Source of the DNA: Orthonyx spaldingii
Taxonomy: Eukaryota > Chordata > Aves > Passeriformes > Orthonychidae
Assembly (NCBI GenBank): GCA_013397795.1
Contig: VZTJ01003242.1
Coordinates: 395,479-459,478 of the forward strand
Direction: 5' to 3'
DNA: 64,000 nt
The position numbers and the translations under genes are program-made. Below the pieces are notes generated by a model that searched no databases, was not told the origin of the DNA, and worked only from the letters and a program-made list of their open reading frames with translations. Below are positions 11,801 through 23,920 of this stretch, piece after piece (the stretch's first letter is position 1; the number at the start of each line of letters is the position of its first letter).

Positions 11801-14800
11801 GCAAACATATTCAGCTATGTAATCTCCAAATGGCTGGACACCAAAATTCCTTTCAGAGAGGTTCCTTCTAACCTTCTAACTTTTTCTGCGAAGTTTCAAT
11901 CGTGTGCAAATTTTTAGAACCTAGAATATCAGGGCTTATAATGGAAATACTGACACTCTTGTGGCTATAGATGTGCCAGCTACTGCTTTAATAATCAGTA
12001 GATAATTACTTTTAGCTTTCCACTCAATGAATTAGCACAGATGAAATTTTTCATTAAAAGATGAGATTTGCTGTAAAAGAGTTCATTTCAGGACATGTCC
12101 ACAACAGAAAACTAACTGCAGCTTGTTCTGTGATTTCTCAATACATGTTTTTTTGTGTCTTATTTTTTTTTAATTCAGGAGGACTAGTGTGACTGAAGAT
12201 ATTCAGATTGAAAGGACAGGTAACTGAGTGCAGCTCAGTGGTCCATTAAACATGACCCATCAAGCACAGACCTCATAGGGCAGTGTGATGAGCTGAAATG
12301 AACTGTGGTTTGATGAATCAGCTCATATGGAGAGTAGCCTGCAAATGTTCTCAAGAAGTTCTACGAGCACCTTGATATCTAGCTGAAAAAAAAGTCCAAA
12401 AAATACTGTTTGTCTGGCAGCATGAAAATCACCCAACCTACCTAATTTTATAGGAATAATGATTTTAGTCATTATTCTTTTACTAGGAATGAAAACAGCT
12501 AACCCATCACCACCAGAAAAACAGTGATTATGAAGACTGCATTATGGATTATAACTTTTAAAATGTTTTACTATCATTAAGCAGTCATTATTATGGTAAA
12601 TCATACCAGGAGTGGATTTAGCAAAATAACATCTATTGTTGTAATTTACCACTATTTTGGTTAATCAATCAGTGCTCAGCCTATTTTTTCTGTATATTAA
12701 TTTGAACCACAGGACAAATTTAAACTGTATCAGTTGGTGATTTCTTTCATCATGGGAGGAGTTAACATTTTCTCTAGAAAAGCATTCTTTTTAATAAAAA
12801 TCTCACAGAGTCATTAGATAATTATTTATTATTTTTTTGCTTCCCACTGTTACTTTCTAACTTAATTTGACCTCTTGAAAGCCTCCAGGAGGGTTGGGGC
12901 AAGGGAAAAAAGAACCAGCGGACAAATGTAATATATTTATATCTACTGCTTTCTGCTTTCTTATGTACTGATACTAGGTGGCATGCAGCAGCCCAGAGCT
13001 GCTTTAAAAAATAGTGACAAAAGATGCAGATAAAATCATCTTGCATTTTCAGTAGTTCAGGAATGCAAATCTATATTTAGTTTTATTAGTAAATTTATAA
13101 TAATTTCAATTGAGCTCCCCTCTGTGCATTGAAAATATTATATAATTTATAGTACATATATTTAAACTTAAAATGCTTAAAAAGAGCAGCTGCTTCTATC
13201 ATCCTCAAGTTTTATTTTGCTTCCTATATCCAAACAAAATAAAAAGAGATTCTCCATTTTCTTGTCAAATCCCATCCATCTCAATTTCACATAACGCTTC
13301 TTAAAATAAAGTATAGCCATAGTGACCACAAAAACACCAACAATTTGAAGAAATAAATTAAATCCAGTTGGGATTGATAGAGGAAGGACTCAAGAACTGG
13401 TGGTAACAGAACTGGAAAACTGACTAATTTGTCAATACATAGCTGAGATTGAAAGTTATTATGTCACTTAGTTCACTAATTAATCATATCATTAACCACA
13501 CTGCTCTCAGCTTTGGATTCCATTTCTTCCTTTTCATTTTATGTCTACAATGTCTACCTGTCCTGCAAGGTGTCAGATGAGTTTTTCAGAAGGCTATAAT
13601 TCTGTCCTTAATTTTTCAGTTACACAGCTCCCTTATGACAAATTCTTTTCTTTGTATTCTCCATTTTTGTCCTCCCTTGCTCTGCTGCGCTAAACCTCCA
13701 GGTGCTAAACTTATGGTTATATGAGACAAGTTCTTATCTATACATTCAAATAGGAAAAGAAAGATTGTTCAGATTTCATCAAATCACAGATATTTCAACC
13801 ATTATTAAAAAAAAAAAAAAAAAGATAAAATATCTGATGCTTAAAAATAGAATAGAAATTTCACTCTTTTCCCTATTAATTTTATTGGAGATTAACTTTT
13901 TTTTTTGAACTATGTCGTATGAAATCTGGAAAAAATACTCTACTTTCTCAAAATGAATAAAATAAATTTATTATTATTGAATCTCTCTAGTATAAAGTGA
14001 TATATATATGCAGCAGGAAATTTTCAAGAAGGACAAAGAAAATTCTTCCTAAAAGAAGAATATTTTTTTCCTTTTGCACAGTACTCTTCCTGTAGTATGG
14101 AAGTAGCACAGTTACCTCTCTTTGGTAATAGAGGAATAGGACCAATATATATATTTTAAATGAGTGAATGACCTGCCACAGGAGTGCTATTCAGTCTTGC
14201 TAAGTGTGCTTTTCATCCTATATAATTTAACTGGAAAGTTAACTTGTAAACTAGTTTTGCCCCGACATAGAAAGACACTGGAAAAGAGCATGAGATATTT
14301 CCCCTTTCTGTTGCTTTTGAAATGTCTTAAGAAGAATGAGTCATTTGAGATTATGTTATTTCAAGTTATCTTCATGAACAACTAGATGGCTTTTCATCTT
14401 TGGTCCACTCACATCCTACTGCCCAAGAGACCCTTTTATGCTCTACTAGACCAGGGGAGTTATTAATGTTGGCTTGTCCAGTTTGTCAGCAAAAGTAAAG
14501 AATAATTGCCCGCATCCGTTGTTTGTTTTGAGTTTTTCCTGATGTTTCACTGAAGTTGATCCCTGATTTTTTAATTCAGACAATTAAATTTACAGATGCT
14601 CTCCTCCCACATATGGAAGTGATTCCTGAGGCTTATGGGCTAAAACCAGAATGTAATTAGATTTTGATAAAATGGTAAGTGTATTGACATGCTGATTGAG
14701 AAGCCCAGATTTTGCTATGAATGCTAAGAAGCAAATGGGATTTAAATGTTCTAAAGCATCTGAAAATAAAAAGGGAATGGCAAGCTTTTTCTGAGTCTTT

Positions 14801-16054
14801 TGCCAGACTACAGAGAGATTCATGATGCCTAATATTTAAGAAAAGGAGCATAGTGCATAAAGCTATAATAATTAATAAAATTAGGATGTAAAATACCTGT
14901 TTTCACCTTTGCTTAACTCTTCAGTAGCCTAAAAATCATGCTTATAGTGATAAAGCATCATTAAGCTAATTGGATTTCCAGTTAAACTATTTATGAAAAT
15001 CGAGGGACTTTTGGCAAGCACAATACTATACTTGTTGTAAGATTATATTTATATTTGGTCAAATCATTTCACACTTCTCATCTCTTTAACTGCTAATACG
15101 TAACACCTATGGGGTTTTACAGTAGTTTTGTGACTTCCGTTGAAGTTGATACCTGCAAAACTTAGTTTATTCATCAGTTTAACTTATGAGCACAGTGTGA
15201 TGAACACATATTAGAAATATAGATGAATTCTCAGATATAAACAGTTTCTAAACCAGATGTACAAAATCTATCTTGAGGACATTTGATTTTCAGTTTAACT
15301 CAAAAATGTGTATGCATAGCTGCCTTTCTCCTTTTGCACTCATGTGAACTATAGTGTTTCAACTGATACTGGTGTGAAAAGGATCAGACACCTACTGAAA
15401 TTTAAATTATCAGGCTGTCACACAAGATTTCATCTTTCTCTGTGCTAAATCAACATATTAAAATGGAAAATGGAAGTAGAAATAAAACAGCAAATGACTC
15501 TAAGTCTACTACATTTCACCATTATCACTAATTCCGTTCTTTTACAAATAAACTAAATTAAAACCAGAGCAAGTGTGGCTATCAAGTATTTGGAATCTCA
15601 GTGGAAAAAACTATTTCTCAAAGGTTAATAAAGACTGCTGGCAATGAAAAGTTTTATGCAATTGTATTATGCAATTGTTATCCAGCAGTGGCTAAAAATG
15701 AAACAGTATGAACAAATAACACACAGAGTATGTTATTGCATTTTCATAATGCAGTTTAATTTTGCAGTCCTTCAACAATAAAAGTAAGTGATTCAAGTTT
15801 AATAAAAAAAATGGAGTCAAAGTGAATAAAATATCTTACTTTTACAGCTGTGGGAACAATTTGTATTGCAGTACATTCAAGTGCAATAATAAGTTATGAG
15901 AGCCAGACTGACAGGAAAGAAATCATTTTATCGTGTTAAGACTGGCAAAAAAAAATAGAACTGAATTAAACTCATTTGTGGAATAGCATCAACCTGTACT
16001 TGAAAAATGCTGTATTAATATTACAATATTATTTTCCCTTCTTTCTCTCACAAG
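8831..16054. other. Unique AT-rich sequence with minor simple repeats
   Basis: No interspersed repeat or gene is recognisable over about 7 kb. It holds a TATC/TATA-rich microsatellite at 11662-11700, a poly-A run at about 13806-13822, a short TA run at 14146-14155 and an 11-base direct repeat (TTATGCAATTG) at 15654-15664 and 15667-15677. A few very short splice-bounded open segments on the reverse strand (10684-10635, 14445-14413) are treated as chance. Confidence 0.55.
11662..11700. repeat. TATA/TATC-rich microsatellite
   Basis: About 40 bases of alternating TATA and TATC units ending in CTATCTCT. It is imperfect and has no neighbouring element. Confidence 0.8.
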
Positions 16055-16310
16055 TGTATGCTTGGTTTGCATGGCATGTGTTTGGTAGCAGGTGTGCTGG
16101 AGAAGTGGCTCTGTGAGAAGAGACCAAGAGTTGTCCCTATGTCTGGCAGTGACTTTTCCAGCTGGCTCCAAAAATGGACCTGCTGCTGCCCAAAGCTGAA
16201 CCCCTCAGCAACGCTGCTGGTGCCTCTGTGATAAGATATTTAAGAAAGGGTAATAAATGTTGTGCAGCAGCTGTGAGGGTAAGAGGAGTGAGGAAAATGA
16301 GGGTAAATAG
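16055..16310 (+). mobile_element. 5' (U3/promoter) fragment of an avian endogenous retrovirus LTR
   Basis: The fragment starts with TGTATGCTTGG, an LTR-like 5' terminus. It runs through a block shared with the reverse complement of the LTR at 57980-59034: TTTGGTAGCAGG, a block reading GGCTCTGTGAGAAG, and GCCTCTGTGATAAGATAT followed by TTAAGAAA. The ATATTTAAG at about 16236-16244 is the likely TATA box of the family and sets the orientation. Homology fades at about 16310 in an AGGAGTGAG-rich segment, so only the promoter end (about 255 bp) remains. The matching copies inside this same window make the call secure as a family; the formal family name is not known to me. Confidence 0.75.
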
Positions 16311-17239
16311 TTAAATATATGAAGGATAAGTTAGGATATACTAAAATACTGAAAAGCAGATTCTCAAACCAGAAAATGAACTTTAGTTTCCCGCTGGTCT
16401 AGTTTCATGATTTTTAGGAAACTACTATCACAGAATGCTATGTATCTCACTCAAAAATATCCTCTCAACTTTTCAGTTCAGTGTAGCTCTGGGTGGTTAT
16501 CTTCTGAGTTAAAAGATCAATTCTAAATTTAAGTTTAAAATAAAAATGCAACACTAACTCCTTGGTTCTTTGTGTACCCCATGGGGAGGTATAGGTTCTT
16601 CAGACAGTGCAGTCAGTGTAATTGTGCAGATTTGCTCTGCCACAATTAATTTTATTCCGAACTCTTTGTGGAATTTGAAACATTTTACAACTAACATGTC
16701 CAGAGATTCCTACACTTCTACACAGTTCCTGGAAGCCACAGTTTTCATCAAGCATGGGTAAAACAGGTGGGTGATCTGGACAGAAAATCAGTGGCAGTAG
16801 AAGAATTGCATTCCTAAGCAGACCAAAAGGATCCTATGTATACATTTGTCTGCCTAAATAAAAAAGAAAAAAAAGGTTTAAAGGGACAGTGGGGCAAGCG
16901 TGGGCACTGAATGCTAGCTCATCCAAACCACTTATTTTTTTGCTGCAAGGTTCTTATTTATATCACCTTGATGGTGTGTCTTTGTAAAAGAACTGAAGCA
17001 TGACTCTTGTCAAGGCTGTAGCTCCTTATAAGAGCCTCTTCCAAGAGGCAATGTAGTGATGTAGCACCACAATGGGCTGCTCCAAGAGTTTTTTAGGACT
17101 ATTCCACCAGGTTTTGTCACTGTTTACATCTTGAATGGTGCCACGCTGTCAAACTACTCCTATAAAGCACTGATCTGGCACATCCTTGCTGGCACTTTGA
17201 AGTGAGAAAGAACACAAAGAATTACTGTTTTTGTCTTAG
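16311..17239. other. Unique sequence
   Basis: Slightly more GC-balanced than the flanks, particularly at 16880-17200, but I recognise no repeat, RNA gene or exon. Confidence 0.5.
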
Positions 17240-17305
17240 GTCCACAGGACTCAGAGGTAAAAACAATGTTGTGTGACATACCAGCTCACACCAGCCATAA
17301 ACAGT
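17240..17305 (+). CDS. Candidate internal exon, forward strand (weak)
   Basis: A very good acceptor (CTGTTTTTGTCTTAG) precedes a 66-base segment that ends CAGT|GTGAGT. One frame is open throughout: two leading bases, 21 codons and one trailing base, so phase 1 to phase 1. The translation is mixed and protein-like (for example KTMLCDIPAHTSHK), with no recognised motif. It is on the same strand as the candidate at 25447-25542, but joining the two directly would create a stop codon at the junction. An exon between them would be required if both are real. The segment is short enough to arise by chance. Confidence 0.18.
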
Positions 17306-18286
17306 GTGAGTCAGTATGTGCGAGCTAGGGTTTGTATTTCATTGTTTGGCCAGTTAGAAACAGCCTTGTGTTCATTTCACATGCACTCAAGATGTCTGAA
17401 AGCATGTGAGTGCATTAGAGTTGACAGATATACTCCACCATATGCATTTTTTGAACATATTCTGGGCGTGCATTTAAGCACCCAAAACCTCCACTGATCC
17501 ACTTCCCCAAGCTCGGCTCTCCCAGCCACTGTAGGAATAGAGAGCAATGCAAGAAACAGAGAGGGAGAGAGAGAGAGATTGGAGTTTTTTTTCTGATTGG
17601 CAGCATTAGTGGCACAGAGTCAGCCTGACTGGTGCTGTGTGGATAGCTAATGTGATCAAAGGCATCTAGTATTTCAGTCAAGGAATTCACTTGGTTTCGA
17701 CCTGCCCTGAAGCTACTGCAGAATTAAACTTTTCTAGTTCATGAACTGAGCACAATAAAAAGGAATTTATCTACTTTACACAGACACTTAATCAACTCTG
17801 CTAAGTCTAAAAGACAGCAAAAACTACTTGCAAGTGTAGGAGCTAGTTTTCAGCCAAGTATCAAACACTATCTAAAATATCAGCTCTTCATGTTGAAACT
17901 ATTAATAAAAGCACGGTAAATTATTTGTTTAATCTGTCAGACATATGAATAACAAGAAGGGCAGACCAACATGCCATCACTAATATGCAAATATAGTTGA
18001 TGGAGCATTCCGATGCAATGCTGTTTCCCTGCGGATATCATTACAGGGATGCAAAGTTGTCCTATCCTCTAGAGTTCAGTGCCCCTCTTTATCCGTACCA
18101 TAGCTTCTATTTCAGAACGTGAGGTGCTGGTCTGTGTGACAAAGGGCATGAATTTCTAGTCCCAGTTATGCTGCTACAATGAAAGCACAATTGAACATGA
18201 TGGAATAAACAATCCTATAGAATAAAGGTGTGAACTCTTGTCTAATTGTTTTTTCTCTTCACTTACTTAAACCTGAAAATCAGTAG
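17306..18286. other. Unique sequence, partly GC-balanced
   Basis: It contains a GA-rich run at about 17553-17578. The 17400-17700 portion is less AT-rich than its surroundings and holds short open frames on both strands, none recognisable. Confidence 0.5.
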
Positions 18287-18393
18287 AAATTATATATATT
18301 TTTTATTTCATATATTAAAGAATGTAATATTATATATATTATATATAAATATATATATTATATATACTTATTTATATTTTATATATATATAAA
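18287..18393. repeat. TA-rich, highly palindromic low-complexity repeat
   Basis: About 105 bases are almost pure A and T, dominated by ATATAT units with interspersed TATT and TTTA. Long self-complementary stretches could fold into hairpins or a cruciform. There are no flanking mobile-element features. Confidence 0.85.
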
Positions 18394-19371
18394 ATTGAAC
18401 AAGCCATCACATTTTAATGTTCCCTAGTTTAGTCTTCCCATGTTCTGAGTTTGCAGGATCAGAGACGATCTTTTTTTTAATCAAATTATTCTTCTGGGAG
18501 AAATGTGAACTTCTCACGATATCTCTGGATTAAGCTATTAATTTATTTTTAGTCACATGAAAAGTCATTGCTTCATACTCTGTTGTCTTTTCAATCTACT
18601 GAAATTTCTGTATTCAAAAATTTCAAAAACATAGACTTGCATTTTTATGCCATTTACATTTGAAAAATATTTTTATTTTCTGTAAAGTGCTGTATCACGT
18701 TTTTTCTTTACATTCTAAAAATACTAATTCCTAACATGCTGCTATACTCGTATTTGGTGGATGCCTTTAAATAACTTTACAAAATAGGAAATTTACTACA
18801 TCATAACAGATTTTCTCAAGATCCTTCAATATTCTGACATACCAGAACAGTGATAAAAAGTATCTATTAATAATTTCCCTCTCTTATTATTCTAAACACA
18901 TCTTCTTGCTGCTCTGTTGCCTTCTGATTTAAACCTTTCTGAATTGTGCAAACTCAGCAGCCAAGGCATACACAGCTTACCTACTGCGGCATTTACCCAA
19001 ATGAAAATATATTGTTGGCATTCTTTATGAAATCAGATACCTGACACTCTGTAAGAGGGGGAAAAAATTCTAAATTGCGACCTGGAGAAAATAATACAGA
19101 TTCTGTTCTGTGGAATCACTGTTCATGGGTATCTGGATGTACAAAACCTGTTGGCCTTTAATGACACTTGAAAGAGATTAAAAAACTTCCACGATATAGC
19201 CACGCAAGATAATTTTAAAAATTTCTATTATTATTATTATTACATTAGGCTACGACTGAGACAGTTTCTCAGTTTCAAGATTCATCACCCTTTTCAAATA
19301 AGAACAACATCAAATATCTCTGTGAGGAAAATGTATGCACTGTCGTAATTCTTTCCTTTCCATAATCACGG
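18394..19371. other. Unique AT-rich sequence
   Basis: No element recognised. A run of ATT trinucleotides lies at about 19226-19243. On the reverse strand a 52-base open segment (19048-18997) follows a strong pyrimidine acceptor, but its short length makes it unconvincing. Confidence 0.5.
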
Positions 19372-19475
19372 AATTATAGAATATGTGGAGCTGGAAGGAA
19401 CACATCAGGATCACTGAGTCCAGCTTCCGGCCCTAACAAGACAGACCCAAGAATTACACCATAATGTCTTGTGCT
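19372..19475 (-). mobile_element. CR1 LINE 3'-end fragment (reverse strand)
   Basis: Reads as a diverged copy of the CR1 3' terminus in reverse orientation. GGAATTATAGAATATG stands for the degraded octamer repeats, followed by GAGCTGGAAGGAACAC, GATCACTGAGTCCAGCTTC and a short downstream piece. It is about 100 bp and very truncated at its 5' side. Confidence 0.75.
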
Positions 19476-22400
19476 CTTTTCCTTCACTTTCCACTTCTCA
19501 CAACATTACACATGTATGTTTTAGTAGCATATAAAATCTGCAAAAAAATTTGAATACACCTAATTCTTCAGAACTATCTTTTACGTTGGGAATATATATA
19601 GCCTATATTCTCTGTCTTGTAATCTGGGATAACATTGCTTTTCAACATGAGTGCACTTAAAATCCTGTATTACAAACTCGCATACATACAAATGTGTTTA
19701 TCAGTTTTGTCATTTAGTTTACAGTAATGAGATATGAAGATCTTGTATGCATCTAGTTTTGTTTCTACAGGAAGGACATATTTTATGGCACTGCACAAAA
19801 AAAAAGTGCCTTGCATTTTTTGTAGATGCTTTTGCAGCCCTAAGGCTCTGATCATTTTAAACACCATAGACATTTCATAATTCCACCCCTGCTCCAAAAC
19901 GACATACATCAATGGAAAAAAAATCTGTCAGATGAAGTACTGTGTCAATAAACAATTTATGATTCTTAGATGACAAACTAGCTAAATATAAAAATCAAAA
20001 TATCCTGACAAACATTTCAGAAAAGGAAAAAAAATAACAAGACAAATTGTACATCACTTTTTCTGCCCTATGAGACATGTACCTTTCCCTGACTGGCTTC
20101 ATTTCTACCTTAAGGTCTTTATATATTCACATATTGCCAGAAATCCCTACCTGAGCCTAATTTTCAAATTGTTCCACCCATATTAAAACAACAGGATTTT
20201 GGAACCAACTCAGTTTCTGTGTGCACTTCTTCACCTAGGTTTTGTGCTGTTCATCTCCAATATTACCCTTCAATTTTTTTATCCTGCTACAACAGCTTGA
20301 TCTCTCACAGAATTTTCATTTTTATGTTTTAATAAGCTGGAAGAGATTGGTTTAGAATTAGTTGTTGTTTGGTTTTTCGTTTTTGGTTTTTTTAATTTTA
20401 TTTTTTTATTTTATTTTTTTTTTTGGTTATTCTTAATTTGGGGATCTTTTGTTGCTTTAGTTTTTAGCATGTGTGAACATTAAAGGTGAAGTTACATTTC
20501 TGCTACTATTATTAAGGTTAAATACATGATATCTGATTTTGGTGTATGATGGCAACTTCTGAATGGAGAGTAGTGGATGCAACTCCCTTTCCTCACCCTT
20601 GATAGGTTCAATCTTTGCAAAATCAAGGCTATTCCTCACAATGACTTTCAGTATTTTACTTAATTAACAGTGTCTCCAACAAATTTTATTGTTTGTTAAA
20701 ATTTTACATTATATGTAATACATAGCTCAAATAATTATTTAAATCTATCGATATTTTCCTGCCTGGTATATTTCAGTCTCTTTTGTGCTCCAGCTGCAAA
20801 TTACAATATTTAGAAATTCTTCAGAAACTTGCTTTATTACTTGTCCCCCTATGCTCTAAAAGATGGTTGGGGCTCACTTTAATTAATTACTGCCTTTGCT
20901 ATCTCTGATATCGTGCATTAGAGAATGTTGGTAAAATATTTTCTTTGCTTGGAGACATGACTGGCTCTGATAGAATGATGTCATATTTTTGTCTCGTAAT
21001 GTAAATTGGTATTCACTGATTTCAGAAGATACATTTGCCAGTTGACAGATGAGTCAAACATCCTGTCTGCTTAGACATGTATATAGCTAGCCAGGCTGCT
21101 TGTTTCTTTTCACAATAAAGATAAAAACCCTCCTACAGTTCAGTTAGTCCATCTCCTCTGTGCCAATAATATGCTTACTCATATTACTTTTCTTATACTG
21201 TTCAATTTTTTATTTATTGAGATGCATATTATGTCTTAAGAGAAAGAAAAAAGACACAAACAACCATACAGCCAGACACAAGCTATAACTTCCTTACATG
21301 AATTGATAATATTTTTGTGTGTATTTACATTATTTTAAATGATGGGTTGTTCCTGACAATGAAACAAATACGAAAGAACCACAAGTTGAAGGTGAATGTA
21401 AGAGTCTGTTCCACAATGGAGTTTTTGAACACAGGTTTAAAGATGCCACACATCTCTGAATCCAGGTATAGCCAATGTGTTCCCCTCAACACTAAGTGAA
21501 ATTGTTTCTAAGCAACAAAGGAATATTTGGAAACTTTGACTTTATTCAGTGCATATTTGTAGCAATGTTAGGTCTTATCTGAATCACTTGTGGTGAAAAT
21601 CAGTTCTTGAAAATTAAAAATTTCAGAAAAATCATTTTTGGAAAATTCAAATATGGCAAGTGCAAATATCTGAAGGTCTACTGATCTATACTGTTAGACT
21701 TTTTCTTATGCTGCAATACTTTAGCAATAGAAGTCATGAATTCAAGGGAGCTGCAGTGAAGTTGTGACAATAATACTCCTGTGGCTATTGAAAATATCCC
21801 AAAGACAAAGAACAATTTTTTAAGGTGTGGTCAGAATTGATTCAATTGGAGAAACCTTTCTTTGCATTGCTCCTGCTGCTCTGTTGACTTGTTTTCTTGT
21901 AGACAGCACATTTGATAAGGATTCAGTCTGAAGCACTGGGCACATTTTAGCTGCTCAGTCCTGCAATCATACAAGTCCAGTGTGTATTTGAGTATATGTA
22001 GAGCAAGGCCAAACCTGCTGCAAAGAGAGAATGTTATGGGTGGAAGAACAATGCAGGAGAGCAACAAACAATAGAAATAGAAGTAGGAACCTCGAGGGAA
22101 AAAGATACAGGCAGCACAAGAGAGGTTACAGGGAGAAACTGGTCTATCAGCTACATGGCTGGATAACAGCAACATAAAAAGAGGGAAAGAGCAATTCATA
22201 ACTGAAAGGAGCACTGGGAGGATAAAAGGCATCAATAAACCTCTTTTTTAAAAATCATTTTCTCTGCAAAATAGTCCAGAGTACAGAGGAGAGTACTTCT
22301 GAGATATACGGCCTCAAGAGAAAAGAATTAAATGGTGACTTGGGAGTCATGAATGGGAGCAATATATGAGACTCCCTGACATATGATAGGTTGACTGGGA

Positions 22401-23714
22401 ATAAATTTATTTGAGAGTAGCTTTGAACTCTTCTCTAGGCTTACCAGGTTCATAAACAGACTTGTTTACTGAAATTCAATGGACCATGTTAAAGTCAGGC
22501 TGAAAAACACAGTCTGTTTCAGCACAGGGGAAGCCAGGGTTGGTGTCACTCATCACTGCCTCTCAAGGTTATCAGGAAAGATGTAAGGGCAGTGTACAGG
22601 GAGCCTCAAGACTATTTTGACCCATATGAGGGTGTCACCATCTTCCTAGCCTCTCATAGCAAAGGCTGTGATAGCTCCATGACTGCCTGTACTCCATGGA
22701 GTGGTTCTGTCGATGAAAATTGACAAAAAAATTGTGCCTGTGAATTGCTTAAAAGCATAACCTATTAAGATTTTTGTGGAACCTGGCCCTCTCAGCTACT
22801 AAAGGGATGGCAAAGAATCAAAATTTAAGTGCAGGCAGTCCCAGATAAAAGCAGTTTTAAGATTTTAGCTAAGAAAGATTGCAAGTTCTGCCAGTTTTAC
22901 ATTTGTAAATTCAAAAGTTAAATAATACATGTGTGGCTCTCAAATGAGTGTTGATGTTCTATACAGAGCTCTCACTTTTTGCAGCTGTTTGCTTCAGCCA
23001 TGCTTACATGTACACATACACCCACTCCTGTAGACCTAATATCTGCCACCAACAAAAAAATCCCATACTTGCATTTCCATCTATTTCCCTTCAGTAATCT
23101 TTGGAACAGTGACCCTGATTCTGGCCAAATTAAACTTAGTGCCAAAATTCTCACCTTAATTTCCTGTGCCTAGAAAGCTCTATGAAGCCCTGGTAAGAAA
23201 TCTCATCTGTGCCTGTGCATGGTGTGCCAATGACTTCCTTCAGTCCTTGTGTAAACTCCAAGTGTACAGACACTGACTGTGCAAAGTTATGTTTTTCCAA
23301 CCCTAACATTCCTCAGTCTGCTCTCAGGCTTGAGACCTTGCTTTGGACTTGTCTCTCCTGTCCCCAGCTTCCTGGGTCTAAAGAACATACCAGTCTTCTT
23401 CAGACAAACAAGCCCTCAGAAAGAGAAGAATAAGTAAGAAATGGAAAGGGGCAAAAGATGGATGGGGATTTTTAGCAGCTTTTATAATTTTTCCCCATTT
23501 CTTACTCCCTTGAGAACTGCACAAACAATCACAACCATATCAAAATGTCTTATTCTAAGAGAAGGATTATTGATTCGTTTTATGTGCATTAAAATATTCT
23601 TTGCATTTCCATCTCTCCTCTTCTTAATTCCAACTAGGTTTTAAAAGCATAACATGTTACAATTTATCACTACAAGATTTGTAGATGGAGGAATATTTTG
23701 CACTTTGAAAGCCA
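19476..23714. other. Unique AT-rich sequence
   Basis: No interspersed repeat recognised over about 4 kb. A T-rich low-complexity tract lies at 20361-20435. The reverse-strand open frame at 22235-21831 (134 codons) has a hydrophobic first half and a cysteine-containing second half, but no recognisable domain, no splice context and a length that chance could produce. A somewhat GC-richer segment lies at 22480-22720. Confidence 0.55.
20361..20435. repeat. T-rich/G-T low-complexity tract
   Basis: GTTGTTGTTTGG followed by long T runs interrupted by single A, G or C bases. Simple low-complexity DNA. Confidence 0.8.
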
Positions 23715-23920
23715 TTTCTGAGTACATGAAGGAGAAAATTGTGCTTGGGAATAGCAAATATAGGCTGAGTGAAGGCGAATCTTGCCTGGCAAACCTGGTC
23801 ATCATTTATGAGGAAATGACTCTGGATAAGAGAAAAGCTGTGAGTGTTGCTTATATCTCCTACAATAGGACTTTCCTCATCATCTTCCACAACATCCCCG
23901 TATCCCAGTTAGGATATTAA
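23715..23920 (+). pseudogene. Decayed CR1 ORF2 reverse transcriptase fragment
   Basis: An open frame that runs through this stretch gives the peptide segment SCLANLVIIYEEMT, which aligns by eye with the CR1 reverse transcriptase block normally reading SCLTNLIAFYDEMT, and then a diverged version of the (Y)LDFSKAF.TV.H segment in which most catalytic-core residues have changed. The element around it is full of indels. The frame is therefore a remnant of a LINE polymerase and not a host gene, although it looks like a small protein-coding frame when taken alone. Confidence 0.65.

Noticed and set aside
14413..14445. 33-base reverse-strand segment with good acceptor and GTGAGT donor
   Set aside because: Microexons of this size occur by chance with such splice motifs; there is no supporting neighbour in phase.
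18997..19048. 52-base reverse-strand segment after a very strong acceptor, open frame
   Set aside because: Too short to distinguish from chance, and its phase does not fit the neighbouring candidates.
21831..22235. 134-codon reverse open frame with a hydrophobic N-terminus
   Set aside because: No recognisable domain and no splice or promoter context. Its length is within what chance would give in 64 kb; the hydrophobicity follows from purine-rich forward sequence.
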